Shown here in pieces: positions 8,338 through 17,036 of a stretch of 64,000 nucleotides of DNA. Made by a program: the position numbers and the translations under genes. Numbering within the stretch: position 1 is the first letter of the stretch; each line of letters begins with the position of its first letter. This DNA is from an archaeon (GTDB lineage Archaea; Micrarchaeota; Micrarchaeia; Norongarragalinales; UBA97), in the NCBI GenBank assembly GCA_020057405.1, contig JAGVFW010000014.1, positions 46,852-110,851 of the forward strand. The letters are read 5' to 3'. The notes beneath the pieces are model-generated. The model was not told the DNA's origin. It made no database searches and was given only the letters and a program-made list of their open reading frames with translations.

Positions 8338-9126
8338 ATGGCATACGAAAAACAGCTGAAGGCGGCGGTCGGCGCTGCAAAAGCTGCGGGAAAAGTCTTG
8401 ATGAAGCACCGGGGCGCCAAATTGTCGCTTTCGATGAAGGAAAGCAACGACTTTGCAACCCAGGCGGACTTTGAGTCGCAGGCGCTTGTGAAAAAAATGC
8501 TTGCAAAAGCTTTTCCGGACTACTCTTTTCTCGGCGAGGAAGACAAAAAGCACTCCACCGACTACCGGGGCTTCAAGTGGATTGTCGACCCGCTTGACGG
8601 CACGATAAACTACGCCCTTGGCCTGCCGTGGTTCTGCACCTCAATTGCCTTGGCGAAAGACGGCGAGCCAGTCCTTGGCGTCATCTATTCGCCAGTCTCA
8701 AAAGAACTCTTCGTCGCGGTTACTGGGGGCGGCTCGTTTCTTAACGGCAAGCGGCTTAGCGTGTCGAAAAAGCCCCTAGAGCAGCTGGCCCTCGGCTTTT
8801 CTATTTCCCACCGGCCGGAAAACTCCCGCCGGGTTGTCAAGCACCTGCCATTCCTGCACCCCATTTGCCTACGATTTAGGTGCATCGGCTCGATTGCCGA
8901 AGAAGTTTGCCACGTCGCAAGCGGCAGGTTCGGCGCGTACTATAACCTCATCTCAACGCCCTGGGATTTCGCAGCTGCGAAAGTCATTGTCGAAGAGGCA
9001 GGCGGGATTACAAGCGACTTGACGGGCAAAGCGTGGAAGCCAACGTCGCCAAACATCCTCGTCGCCAATAGCAAGCGCAGCCAAAGGCTCTTGATAGAAG
9101 CAATTGCCATGGGAGAACGGTCATGA
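8338..9126 (+). CDS. Inositol monophosphatase family phosphatase
   Basis: Mg2+-dependent phosphatase of the IMPase/FBPase superfamily. Diagnostic blocks are LGEED (metal ligands), IVDPLDGTINYALG and a C-terminal TPWDFAAAKVIVEEAGG. Substrates in archaea may be inositol-1-phosphate, fructose-1,6-bisphosphate or nucleotide phosphates; the sequence does not decide. The track starts at TTG 8317, but GGAGG at 8325-8329 sits eight bases before ATG 8338, just after the DP1 stop, so the protein is 262 residues. It overlaps the Nudix gene by four bases. Confidence 0.9.
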   Translation: MAYEKQLKAAVGAAKAAGKVLMKHRGAKLSLSMKESNDFATQADFESQALVKKMLAKAFPDYSFLGEEDKKHSTDYRGFKWIVDPLDGTINYALGLPWFCTSIALAKDGEPVLGVIYSPVSKELFVAVTGGGSFLNGKRLSVSKKPLEQLALGFSISHRPENSRRVVKHLPFLHPICLRFRCIGSIAEEVCHVASGRFGAYYNLISTPWDFAAAKVIVEEAGGITSDLTGKAWKPTSPNILVANSKRSQRLLIEAIAMGERS

Positions 9127-9656
9127 GCGAAAAGCAGCCTGCAGCGGACGGCAATGAAAGCCATGCGGAGGAAGTCGAGGGAACGCCAGTCCAGCGCCAC
9201 TTCTGCAGCACCACTTACGTCACGCAAAAGCAGTCCGGCGTCTTCAAGACTCTTCTCCTAATGCACAAGAAGCTCGGCGTGTGGCTCCCGCCCGGCGGGC
9301 ACGTTGAGGAAAACGAGCTGCCCCACGAGGCTGCCTTGCGCGAAGTGTTTGAGGAAACCGGGTTGCGGGTGACTTTAGACGGTGGCAATGAAGGGAAGGC
9401 AATGGGCGAACGGACGCTCTTGCTGCCGCCGGCTCACCACCTGCAGCTTGAGGAAATCGAGGCGGGCCGCCATTATCACATTGACTTCATTTATTTTGCA
9501 ACCGCTCCCGACGGGGCGCAAGTGGTTGACGGGGAAAACCACGGCGACATAAAGTGGTTTGACGAGCACGAAATCCGCGCGATTGCGGAAAAAGACATGT
9601 TTGGCGAAGCGCGCTTGAATGCGCTTGAAAGCATTTGGAGGCACGACAAACACTAA
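9123..9656 (+). CDS. Nudix hydrolase
   Basis: Hydrolyses a nucleoside diphosphate linked to another moiety; the exact substrate is unknown. The Nudix box reads GGHVEENELPHEAALREV followed by FEETGL, matching G-x5-E-x7-REUxEExGU fully. About 40 residues precede the Nudix fold, beginning with a hydrophilic Glu/Gln-rich tail. It lies between the phosphatase and DP2 genes, overlapping the former by ATGA and the latter by one base (TAATG), so it is part of the PolD operon. Nucleotide-pool cleaning would suit the location, but that is inference. Confidence 0.92.
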   Translation: MSEKQPAADGNESHAEEVEGTPVQRHFCSTTYVTQKQSGVFKTLLLMHKKLGVWLPPGGHVEENELPHEAALREVFEETGLRVTLDGGNEGKAMGERTLLLPPAHHLQLEEIEAGRHYHIDFIYFATAPDGAQVVDGENHGDIKWFDEHEIRAIAEKDMFGEARLNALESIWRHDKH

Positions 9657-12600
9657 TGGCAGCTCCGGAAGCGGCGGCGAACAGGGAAGTCACTGTCGCC
9701 TCCCCGCGCATGAAGCTTTATCTCGGCGGCCTTAACGACGAGTTTCACCGCGCGTACGCAGTTGCAAGGCAGGCGCGCTCGAAAGGCAAGGACCCGGCAA
9801 CTGACGTCGAGATAGCACCCGCAGAGGACATGGCCGCGCGCGTCGAGGGCCTCGTCGGGCCAAAGGGGATTGCCGAACGCATTCGCGAGCACATGAAAAC
9901 CAAGGACCGCGAGGCAGCCGCGTTTGCAGTTGCAAAGGAGCTCATGCTCGAAGGCGGGGAAATCACCGCCCAGACTCTGCCAAGCGAGAAAGTCAGGCGC
10001 ATCGAGCAGGCGGTTCGCACGGGGCTGGCTCTTGTGACTGAAGGAGTCGTCTCGGCGCCAATCGAAGGCATTTCAAGAGTGCAGGTGCGCAAGAATCCTG
10101 ACGGGAGCGAATTCATTTCAATCGGCTTTGCGGGGCCAATTCGGGGCGCTGGTGGCACGGGCCAGGCTTTTGCCCTTCTCTTGGCCGACTTTTGCAGGCA
10201 GGTTGCGCACATCGGAAACTACCGGCCCCGGCAGGATGAAGTAGAACGGTACGTCGAGGAACTGAATTTGTACGCCAGACGCACGCGCGCGGGCCAGTAC
10301 GTGCCGACTGAAGAGGAAATCAAGCACATTGCAAACAACTGCGCGGTGTGCATTGACGGCGAGCCGAGCGAGGAATACGAGGTCAGCACGAAAAAAGACC
10401 TGCGCGTGACTGTCGCGGATGACACGGGCACTAAAGTCGAGATGGTGACCAACCGCGTGCGAAGCGGCGTTTGCTTAGTCATGAGCGAGGGCGTGTGCCT
10501 CAAGGCGGCTAAAGTGCTGAAAATTACGAAGAAGAACGGCCTTGACTGGCAGTGGGTTGAGAAGCTCATTAAAGTCGCGAAAAAGGACTCGATGAAGATG
10601 GAGCTAAAGCCTTCGTCAAAGTACATGGACGAGATTGTCGCCGGCAGGCCAATCTTTTCCTATCCCATGCGGCCCGGCGGCTTTCGCCTGCGCTACGGCC
10701 GCACGCCGATGACGGGCATTGCAGCAAAGGCGACGCACCCCGCGACGATGGTGGTGCTTGGAGAATTTCCGGCAATCGGCACGCAGCTAAAGGTCGAGCG
10801 GCCCGGCAAGGGGTGCGTGATTACCCCGTGCTCCGACTGCGAACCGCCCATAGTCAAGCTCGCTAATGGTGACGTCGTGCGCGTGAATAGCGCCGAGGAA
10901 GCGCGCGTTCTAGCGCCAGTGATTTCTGAGATTCTCTTCATCGGCGACTTGCTCGTCAACTACGGCGATTTTCTAAAGAGCAACCACGTGCTCGTGCCCT
11001 GCGGGTATAACGAGGAGTGGCACTCGCTTGAACTGGCGGCAAAGGGGATTGAGCTGACGCCTGCACAAGCGAGGCTGCAGCCTGCCGAAGAGGCACTCGA
11101 GCTGTGCAGGACTAAAGGCGTGCCCCTGTCACCTAGGCTGACTTTCTTTTGGAACGACGTCTCGGCACAGCAAATGCAGGAGCTGGCAAGCTGGCTTGAC
11201 GCCGCGAAGTACGAGAGTTCCAAGGGGCTGCTGCAGGCAAGCATGGCGGGGCCAATTGAGGCGAAGGCCAAGCACTGCCTAGAGGAACTGGGCGTGCCCC
11301 ACCGCGTGACGGAAGGCGAGATAGTCATTGGCAGGGACGAGGCGCTCGCGTTGCTCGTATCAATGGGCATGCTTGCTGCAGACGGGAGCAAAAAGGGCCT
11401 CGAACGATTTAACGCGGCGTTTGACGCGCAAAAAACGGGCTTGCAAATTATTGTTGACGCTGCCACCGTGCAAGTGCGAGACAAGTCGGGAACTTACATT
11501 GGCGCGAGCATGGGCCGACCCGAGAAAGCCAAGCCACGAAAGATGAAGCCGCCTGTGCACGCCTTATTTCCCGTTGGCCTGCACGGCGGAAAGCTAAGGA
11601 GCCTAGTGAAGGCAGTAAAGAGCATTGCCGAGGCGGATGTGAAGACGGCCGAACTGGAATTAAACTACCGCGCGTGCCCCGACTGCCAGAAGGAGACTTG
11701 GGAACTCTTGTGCGAGTCTTGCGGCGTGCACACTGTTGGTGCAAACAAGTGCTTCAAGTGCGGCAAGCTCTTTGTCGGCGAGCTTTGCTCCTGCGGTGGC
11801 GAGGGCTCACCAGCTGGCAAGCAGCCCATTTACTTGGAGCGGGCGTTTAGAAGCGCGTGCGAGCGCACCAACTGCAAGCCGGTTGAAGTCAAGGGAGTCG
11901 TCGGCCTCATTTCGGATGCCAAGACTGCCGAGCCGCTTGAGAAGGGCGTGCTTCGCGCGGCGCACGATGTTTCAGTCTTCCGCGACGGCACCATCCGCTT
12001 TGACGCGACTGAAATCCCGCTCACGCACTTCACTTGCAACATGGCAGGCATCACGGTAGGCCAGGCGCGCGAGCTGGGTTACGAGGAAGACGCGTTTGGC
12101 AAGCCATTAGAAGACGAGGGCCAGTGGGTCGAGCTAAAGCCGCAGGACATGATTCTCCACGAGGACGCGGGCGAGTACCTCATGCGCACGGCGCGGTTTG
12201 TCGACGACCTCCTGGTTACTTTCTACGGCATGTCTGCGTACTACAAGCCGCAGACCGTGCGCGACATGATTGGAAAGCACGTCGTTTCGCTTGCGCCCCA
12301 CACTTCAGCCGGGGTTTTATCCCGCGTCATCGGTTTTAATCAAGTTCGCGCGATTCTCGCGCATCCTTACATGCACTGCGCGTGCCGGCGAAACGCCGAC
12401 GGCGACGAGCTTGCGATAATGCTGCTCTTGGATGCGCTCTTGAACTTTTCGCTCGCCTACCTGCCCGCAAGCCGGGGCGGGAAAATGGACGCGCCCCTCG
12501 TTCTTTCAAGCGAGATTAACCCGTCGCAAGTGGATGACGAGGTGCACGCGATGGAGTCAGTGTGGGGCTACCCGCTTGAGTTCTACGAGGCTGCGGCAAA

Positions 12601-13138
12601 ATTCACGCCCCCGGGTGAAGTCAAGGTAGAGACGATTGGCCAGAGGCTTGGCACGCCGGGGCAGTTTGAGGGCATTGGCTTTACAAACACCTGCGAGTTT
12701 GAGGGGGCGCCCTACCAGAGCGCTTACGTGCGGCTTGGGAGCATGGCCGAGAAGCTCCAAATCGAGCTTGAGTTGATGAGCAAAATCCGGGCGGTCGACA
12801 CTGCGGGGGCCGCCGAGCGCATCCTGCTTTCGCACTTCTTCCCCGACATTTACGGCAACCTGCGCTCGTTTAGCAAACAGAGCTTTAGGTGCGTGGAGTG
12901 CAACTTCAAGCACAGGCGCGTGCCCCTCATTGGCAAGTGCAGAAAGTGCGGCGGCAAGCTTCTCCTCACCATCAACCGCGGTGGGGTCGAGAAGTACTTG
13001 AAATTAAGCAAGGCGGTTGCGGAGAAGTACGGCTTGCCCAACTACCTCAAGCAAAGGCTAATGCTTTTGGGGAAAGAAATCGCGAGCATTTTCGAGAACG
13101 AGCAAGTCAAGCAAGTGACGCTGGCGGAATTCGTCTAG
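9656..13138 (+). CDS. polC: DNA polymerase D large subunit DP2
   Basis: Catalytic subunit of archaeal replicative PolD, a two-barrel polymerase. It is 1160 residues from ATG 9656, full length with no intein, although DP2 genes are frequent intein hosts. The active-site block reads RRNADGDELAIMLLLDALLN, with the invariant Asp pair in DGD. Zinc-binding clusters are visible: CPDC...CESC, then KCFKCGKLF...CSC in the middle, and CVEC...CRKCGGKLL near the C-terminus. The track start at TTG 9635 is within the Nudix gene; ATG 9656 overlaps the Nudix stop. The DP2 stop overlaps the convergent 13135 gene by four bases. Confidence 0.97.
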   Translation: MAAPEAAANREVTVASPRMKLYLGGLNDEFHRAYAVARQARSKGKDPATDVEIAPAEDMAARVEGLVGPKGIAERIREHMKTKDREAAAFAVAKELMLEGGEITAQTLPSEKVRRIEQAVRTGLALVTEGVVSAPIEGISRVQVRKNPDGSEFISIGFAGPIRGAGGTGQAFALLLADFCRQVAHIGNYRPRQDEVERYVEELNLYARRTRAGQYVPTEEEIKHIANNCAVCIDGEPSEEYEVSTKKDLRVTVADDTGTKVEMVTNRVRSGVCLVMSEGVCLKAAKVLKITKKNGLDWQWVEKLIKVAKKDSMKMELKPSSKYMDEIVAGRPIFSYPMRPGGFRLRYGRTPMTGIAAKATHPATMVVLGEFPAIGTQLKVERPGKGCVITPCSDCEPPIVKLANGDVVRVNSAEEARVLAPVISEILFIGDLLVNYGDFLKSNHVLVPCGYNEEWHSLELAAKGIELTPAQARLQPAEEALELCRTKGVPLSPRLTFFWNDVSAQQMQELASWLDAAKYESSKGLLQASMAGPIEAKAKHCLEELGVPHRVTEGEIVIGRDEALALLVSMGMLAADGSKKGLERFNAAFDAQKTGLQIIVDAATVQVRDKSGTYIGASMGRPEKAKPRKMKPPVHALFPVGLHGGKLRSLVKAVKSIAEADVKTAELELNYRACPDCQKETWELLCESCGVHTVGANKCFKCGKLFVGELCSCGGEGSPAGKQPIYLERAFRSACERTNCKPVEVKGVVGLISDAKTAEPLEKGVLRAAHDVSVFRDGTIRFDATEIPLTHFTCNMAGITVGQARELGYEEDAFGKPLEDEGQWVELKPQDMILHEDAGEYLMRTARFVDDLLVTFYGMSAYYKPQTVRDMIGKHVVSLAPHTSAGVLSRVIGFNQVRAILAHPYMHCACRRNADGDELAIMLLLDALLNFSLAYLPASRGGKMDAPLVLSSEINPSQVDDEVHAMESVWGYPLEFYEAAAKFTPPGEVKVETIGQRLGTPGQFEGIGFTNTCEFEGAPYQSAYVRLGSMAEKLQIELELMSKIRAVDTAGAAERILLSHFFPDIYGNLRSFSKQSFRCVECNFKHRRVPLIGKCRKCGGKLLLTINRGGVEKYLKLSKAVAEKYGLPNYLKQRLMLLGKEIASIFENEQVKQVTLAEFV

Positions 13139-13608
13139 AGCCCGTACCAGCGGCGGAGTGCCGCAATCGCCAAGTACCAGTGGTCCTGCGCTTCGCCCGA
13201 AAGGCCGCTTGGCTTGAACCGCGGAATCAGCATGGTGAAAACTTCGCGAAGCAGCTTGGCGTCTGCCTTGCCCTCGATTGGCGTGCTTACGGTGGCGTGG
13301 ATTTGGGGGTCGTCGTCCTTGATTACTCTCTGCCAGTAGTCTTTGGCGTCGTCCTGGAAAAGGCAGGATTTTCCTAACAGCGTCGGCTCGGAGTCTTGGG
13401 GGACCGCGCCGATGTGGAGGGCCGGGCCGTTGAGCTTGTCGTGCATGATTTCAATGACTATGTCGTGCTCGTCGCGGTGGTCGAGCTTGGCGGTGAAGAA
13501 ATAGACATCCCCGTGACCGGTTTGGCTAAACGGTATGCGTTTGGGGATGAAAATCCCCTCGCGCTTTAGCAAGTCAAGCTTGAGGGCGGCAAGCGGGTGT
13601 TCGGCCAT
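13135..13608 (-). CDS. Conserved hypothetical protein, 157 aa
   Basis: Not recognised. It is a soluble 157-residue protein without signal peptide or transmembrane segment. It begins MAEHPLAALKLDLLKREG, is beta-rich in the middle (HDIVIEIMHDKLNG) and ends with a helical Trp/Tyr-rich tail (QDHWYLAIAALRRWYG). Codon use resembles the neighbouring housekeeping genes, so it is likely native. It converges on DP2 with a four-base overlap of stops and is followed upstream by small membrane-protein genes on the same strand. Confidence 0.65.
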   Translation of the reverse strand: MAEHPLAALKLDLLKREGIFIPKRIPFSQTGHGDVYFFTAKLDHRDEHDIVIEIMHDKLNGPALHIGAVPQDSEPTLLGKSCLFQDDAKDYWQRVIKDDDPQIHATVSTPIEGKADAKLLREVFTMLIPRFKPSGLSGEAQDHWYLAIAALRRWYGL

Positions 13609-13627
13609 GAAGCTAGTTTGGCCCCGG

Positions 13628-13900
13628 CTATAATTTAAGCCCTGCTAGGTGCAGGAGGATGAGGAGTCCCACGCCGGCCAGGCCCAAGACGGCCGTTACC
13701 AGCACGCTAAGAAAGTTGATTCCGATTTTGATGCCGTAGGCGCCGCCAAGCCAGTTGACGAGAATGAGTGCGATGAGGCCGATGACGGTGTTGACCAGAA
13801 GCTTGCGCAAAAAGCCGACTAGGAAAATCGTGATTGCGATGAAGGCGATTGCGATGACTAGTAGAATCCAAATCGGGATTGCGAGGAACTCAAGAACCAT
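13628..13900 (-). CDS. BofA-like small membrane protein
   Basis: A 90-residue, almost entirely hydrophobic protein with three to four transmembrane segments. The block KLLVNTVIGLIALILVNWLG matches the signature of the pro-sigmaK processing inhibitor BofA family (PF07441), which is widespread in archaea where no sigmaK exists and function is unknown. Its ATG overlaps the stop of the 45-residue membrane protein upstream, so the two are coupled and may act together in the membrane. Confidence 0.8.
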   Translation of the reverse strand: MVLEFLAIPIWILLVIAIAFIAITIFLVGFLRKLLVNTVIGLIALILVNWLGGAYGIKIGINFLSVLVTAVLGLAGVGLLILLHLAGLKL

Positions 13901-14027
13901 CGGGTCTCATCTTCTCCTTTAGTTTTCGGTAGACTCCCATCAAAATGAAGACCGCGACGATGGCGCCGATGCCCAGGGCAAGCAGGAACCAGATTGGAAT
14001 CGAGTCGAAGTTGTCAAAGAGCGCCAT
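13890..14027 (-). CDS. 45-aa single-pass membrane protein upstream of BofA-like gene
   Basis: Too short for the ORF track. From ATG 14027 on the minus strand it encodes MALFDNFDSIPIWFLLALG then a hydrophobic stretch to FILMGVYRKLKEKMRPDGS, stop. One transmembrane helix (about 11-32) is followed by a basic tail. Its stop overlaps the BofA-like start (ATGGTTCTTGA), typical of translational coupling. The IPIWFLLALGIG start resembles the IPIWILLVIAIA start of its partner, hinting that they are related or interact. Confidence 0.7.
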   Translation of the reverse strand: MALFDNFDSIPIWFLLALGIGAIVAVFILMGVYRKLKEKMRPDGS

Positions 14028-14075
14028 TTTTTCACCAAAAAAATATTGTTGGAGCCGCTTTGGCCCCGAATGATT

Positions 14076-14246
14076 TTAGCAGTCGTGCGCCATTACGGTC
14101 TGCCTGCCGTTTGCCTTCGCGCGCGCTGCAGCTGCGCCTAGCAATGCCGCAACCTGGCGGTCAAGCGCTTCGAAAACACTGCCTGAAGTTCGCATGCCCT
14201 TCTTCTTGAAAAAGTCTCCAACTTCGCTCTTTACAACAAGTCCCAT
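14076..14246 (-). CDS. 56-aa histone-fold-like mini protein
   Basis: Missing from the track because of its size. From ATG 14246, with GAGGTG (14254-14259) seven bases upstream, it reads MGLVVKSEVGDFFKKKGMR, a central helix with SVFEALDRQVAALLGAAAAR, then AKANGRQTVMAHDC, stop. The pattern helix, VFEALDRQV helix and AKANGR-TVMxxD resembles archaeal small histone-fold proteins of the DUF1931 type, where R-T-V-M-x-x-D is the final loop and helix. A DNA-binding role is inferred from that resemblance. Confidence 0.7.
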   Translation of the reverse strand: MGLVVKSEVGDFFKKKGMRTSGSVFEALDRQVAALLGAAAARAKANGRQTVMAHDC

Positions 14247-14371
14247 CGCAAAACACCTCGGAGAAAGGAGGGCGGGGGCGGATAAAAAGGCTTTTGGTGG
14301 CCGTTTGAGACGGTTTTTGGCAAAAAGCTCTTAAGCGCACGCCGCGAAGAATGGCTTGAGGATTAGCGCCG

Positions 14372-15028
14372 GTGTACTATAGACTCAAGGATTTCATCAA
14401 CGCGAATTGGGACCGGATTCCTGCCGGTCGCAACATCAGGCGGGATCAGTGTGTGCTAAGAAAGCACGACAACCTCGTCATTACGAGGCCCACGGTGGCA
14501 GTAGTTCGAAAAGCGCGCGCCATTCGCGACTATAGGGATACCGAATTCCGCGTGATTGCGTGGCCGCACCCTTCGCTCTCGCACGAAATCGAGTTGTCGT
14601 CCAAAATCGCGGGAAACTTTCCAGGCAGCGACGCGCCCGGAGCGATTGGCACGCTGCGCTTTTCAGTCGGGCGGTTCAAGACCCGCTTGTCGCGCCACAA
14701 GTACAAAGTGGTGATGGAGTATGGCCAAACGCATTACAAGACGAGCCCCGAGTACCCCGGCGACCCGACGGTTAGCCGTGAGATTGCAGACGAGCACACT
14801 CGCTGGCGCCGGCCCTCGCTTGTGCACGCGATTGAGTTGGCGGCGCAGCTTGGGACCGTGTTCTTGATTGACATCAACAGCTTCGACCTCCAGCGCCACT
14901 TCCACCGCGTTCACCCCAAATTCCTGACGTCGTTTGAGAAAGACTTGAACGCGGCAGTAAAGCAGACGGGCGCGCAAATGGTCAGGGACGAAAACCACAT
15001 TGTCATACGGCCGGCAAGCAAAAAGTAG
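14372..15028 (+). CDS. Hypothetical protein, 218 aa
   Basis: Not recognised. It begins at GTG 14372 with a GAGGAT ribosome site nine bases upstream; the nearby ATG 14351 runs into a stop. The protein is basic and beta/alpha mixed with no membrane segment. Two halves look alike: WPHPSLSHEIELSSKIAGNF and WRRPSLVHAIELAAQLGTVF, each followed by a hydrophobic strand, which suggests an internal duplication of about 90-100 residues. No catalytic motif is clear. It converges on the glycyl-tRNA synthetase gene. Confidence 0.65.
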   Translation: MYYRLKDFINANWDRIPAGRNIRRDQCVLRKHDNLVITRPTVAVVRKARAIRDYRDTEFRVIAWPHPSLSHEIELSSKIAGNFPGSDAPGAIGTLRFSVGRFKTRLSRHKYKVVMEYGQTHYKTSPEYPGDPTVSREIADEHTRWRRPSLVHAIELAAQLGTVFLIDINSFDLQRHFHRVHPKFLTSFEKDLNAAVKQTGAQMVRDENHIVIRPASKK

Positions 15029-15034
15029 TGGCCG

Positions 15035-16609
15035 CTATTCCGGCGCTTTCTCGACGCGCGTGACGGGCTCGCCTGCGTCGTCGAACTTTAGCGTGCCAGC
15101 GAAAAGCTGTCGAATGGTGTCGGCGAGCTTCTTTGCGGGGAGGCGCACTTGCTTTGTCGTCTCGCGGTCGCGCATGGTGACGGTGTGGTCCTTTAGAGTG
15201 TCGTAGTCGATTGTGACGCAGTAGGGGACGCCGACTTCGTCGTAGCGCGCGTAGCGCTTGCCGACAGAGCCGCTCGCGTCGTATTCTGCGCGGAACTCTT
15301 TTTTGAGTGCTTCGAAGACTTGCATTGCCTTTTCGTCAAGGCCGTTTCGCTTCATGAGGGGCAGGATGGCGATGTCTAATGGCGCGACTCCGTGCTTTAG
15401 GTGGAGGACAATAGTGCTGCCTTCGCCTGAGGCGGCAGCGGCGCCTTCGCCGAAAGCGTCGAGGAGGAGGGTGAAGATGAGGCGTTCGCTGCCGAAGGAG
15501 GGCTCGAAGCAGTAGGGAACGACTTTTGCCTTGAGTTCCTCGTCGAAGACGCTCAAGTCTGCGCCTGAGTGGGCGGCGTGTTGCTTGAGGTCAAAGTCAG
15601 TGCGGTTTGCGAGTCCCGCGAGTTCCTTCCAGCCCCAGGGAAAGTCGTATTCGATGTCCCAAGTTTCGCTAGAGTAGTGCGAGAGTTCGGTTTGGCCGTG
15701 CTTTCTGGCGCGTAGTTTGCCTGGCTTGATGCCTAAGTCGTAGAGAAAGTTGAAGCACTCGGCGAGCCAGTAGGCGTGCCATCGCGTGCCGATGAGTTTG
15801 GCGGTCAGCGCGGCTTCGAGAGTCATTATTTTGCCTGGCGAGCCTTTTTCGCGCTCGTCTTGGGTGACTAGGAGGAGCTCTTGGGCGAGCATTTGCTTGG
15901 TGAGTTGCGGGCAGTCGTTTAGTTTTTGGGGGTGGATGAAGTACTCTAGCTCCATTTGAGTGAACTCACGGGAGCGAAAGACGAAGTTTCGGGGCGCGAT
16001 TTCGTTTCTGAAGCTTTTGCCGATTTGGGCGATGCCGAACGGGAGTTTGCCGCGGCTTGCCGTGAGTGCTGTCTTGAAGTTGGTGAAAATGACTTGTGCT
16101 GTCTCGGGGCGCAGGAAGGCGTCGGAAGCGGCAGTGTCTTTTGCGCCGACCTTGGTTTTGAACATGAGGTTGAAGGGTGACTTGAAGGCGAGGGAGCCCT
16201 TGCACTTGGGGCAGGCGACTTTGTGTTTTGTGAGGAGTTCTTCGAGGCTCGTGATTGAGAGGCCGTCGACGCTCTCGCCCGTTTGTTCTTCGATTAGCGA
16301 GTCGGCGCGGTAGCGCTCGTGGCACTTTTCGCACTCGACCAGCGGGTCGTTGAAGCTCTCGGCATGCCCGCTTGCTTGCCAGACTGTGGGGTGGGTGATG
16401 ATGCTGCCCTCAAGGCCGGTGACGTCGAGGCGGTGCTCAACAAAGCGCTTCCACCATAAGGTCTCGACGTTGCGTTTGAGTTGCGCGCCGTAGCCGACGA
16501 AGTCGAAGAAGCCCGCGTAGCCGCCGTAGATTTCGCTGGATTGGACTATGAGCCCGCGGCGTGAGCACAAGTTAATTACTTTTTGAGCCAAGTCTGGTTC
16601 TTTAGCCAT
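15035..16609 (-). CDS. glyS: Glycyl-tRNA synthetase (alpha2 type)
   Basis: Class II synthetase charging tRNA-Gly, 524 residues, of the dimeric type found in archaea and eukaryotes. Motifs: N-terminal YGGYAGFFDFVGYGAQLKRN, motif 2 around FRPETAQ and FRNEIAPRNFVFRSREFTQM, a zinc-like insertion CEKCHERY...CPKCKG, motif 3 SFGSERLIFTLLLDA, and an anticodon-binding domain (VAPLDIAILPLMKR onward). ATG 16609. It is monocistronic as far as seen. Confidence 0.96.
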   Translation of the reverse strand: MAKEPDLAQKVINLCSRRGLIVQSSEIYGGYAGFFDFVGYGAQLKRNVETLWWKRFVEHRLDVTGLEGSIITHPTVWQASGHAESFNDPLVECEKCHERYRADSLIEEQTGESVDGLSITSLEELLTKHKVACPKCKGSLAFKSPFNLMFKTKVGAKDTAASDAFLRPETAQVIFTNFKTALTASRGKLPFGIAQIGKSFRNEIAPRNFVFRSREFTQMELEYFIHPQKLNDCPQLTKQMLAQELLLVTQDEREKGSPGKIMTLEAALTAKLIGTRWHAYWLAECFNFLYDLGIKPGKLRARKHGQTELSHYSSETWDIEYDFPWGWKELAGLANRTDFDLKQHAAHSGADLSVFDEELKAKVVPYCFEPSFGSERLIFTLLLDAFGEGAAAASGEGSTIVLHLKHGVAPLDIAILPLMKRNGLDEKAMQVFEALKKEFRAEYDASGSVGKRYARYDEVGVPYCVTIDYDTLKDHTVTMRDRETTKQVRLPAKKLADTIRQLFAGTLKFDDAGEPVTRVEKAPE

Positions 16610-16710
16610 AAACGATGCACCTTTTCCCTGCGCCTGGAATGGTCAGTGGCAGAAAAAGCTGTTTATTGGGTTAGGCGCGAAAGCGAATTTAAAGCAGGAG
16701 GGTGGGAAGG

Positions 16711-16947
16711 CTAGCGCCGTTTTTTCCTTGCCTTTAGGTATGCCGTCATTAGCTTGCTCCACACGTGAAGCACCTTGGAACTGAGCTTTCGGTTTAGTTC
16801 CACGCAGTTCTTGCAATCTTGCGTAAATCGCCACATTTCATCTTCAGTTGCGTCAACGCTCTTGTGCTTGTCACACAAGTTCCAAGCAATTGCCAGGTTT
16901 TCAAGAGCGTCAAGCTCGTTGTTTGAGATTTCGATTTCAACTCTCAT
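16711..16947 (-). CDS. Small hypothetical protein, 78 aa
   Basis: Not recognised. A charged helical protein with two Cys and one His in the middle (CDKHK, then DCKNCVELNRK) and a basic tail (KARKKRR). A GGTGATTGA ribosome site precedes ATG 16947. It follows the PD-(D/E)XK-like gene on the same strand after about 90 bp. The Cys-x2-Cys plus Cys-x2-His pattern could hold a metal, but this is speculative. Confidence 0.5.
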   Translation of the reverse strand: MRVEIEISNNELDALENLAIAWNLCDKHKSVDATEDEMWRFTQDCKNCVELNRKLSSKVLHVWSKLMTAYLKARKKRR

Positions 16948-17036
16948 TCAATCACCACACTAGGTATACGACACGATGAAAATGGTTGCTTTCGGAAGTG
17001 GCTTGCCGGACAGCCGCCGCTTTAGCTTGAAGGCCG

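Noticed and set aside
9656-13138. Possible intein in DP2
   Set aside because: The 1160-residue length and uninterrupted motifs leave no room for an intein.
13994-14209. Plus-strand 71-residue ORF
   Set aside because: It overlaps two better-supported minus-strand small genes and has Arg/Ser/Leu-rich shadow composition.
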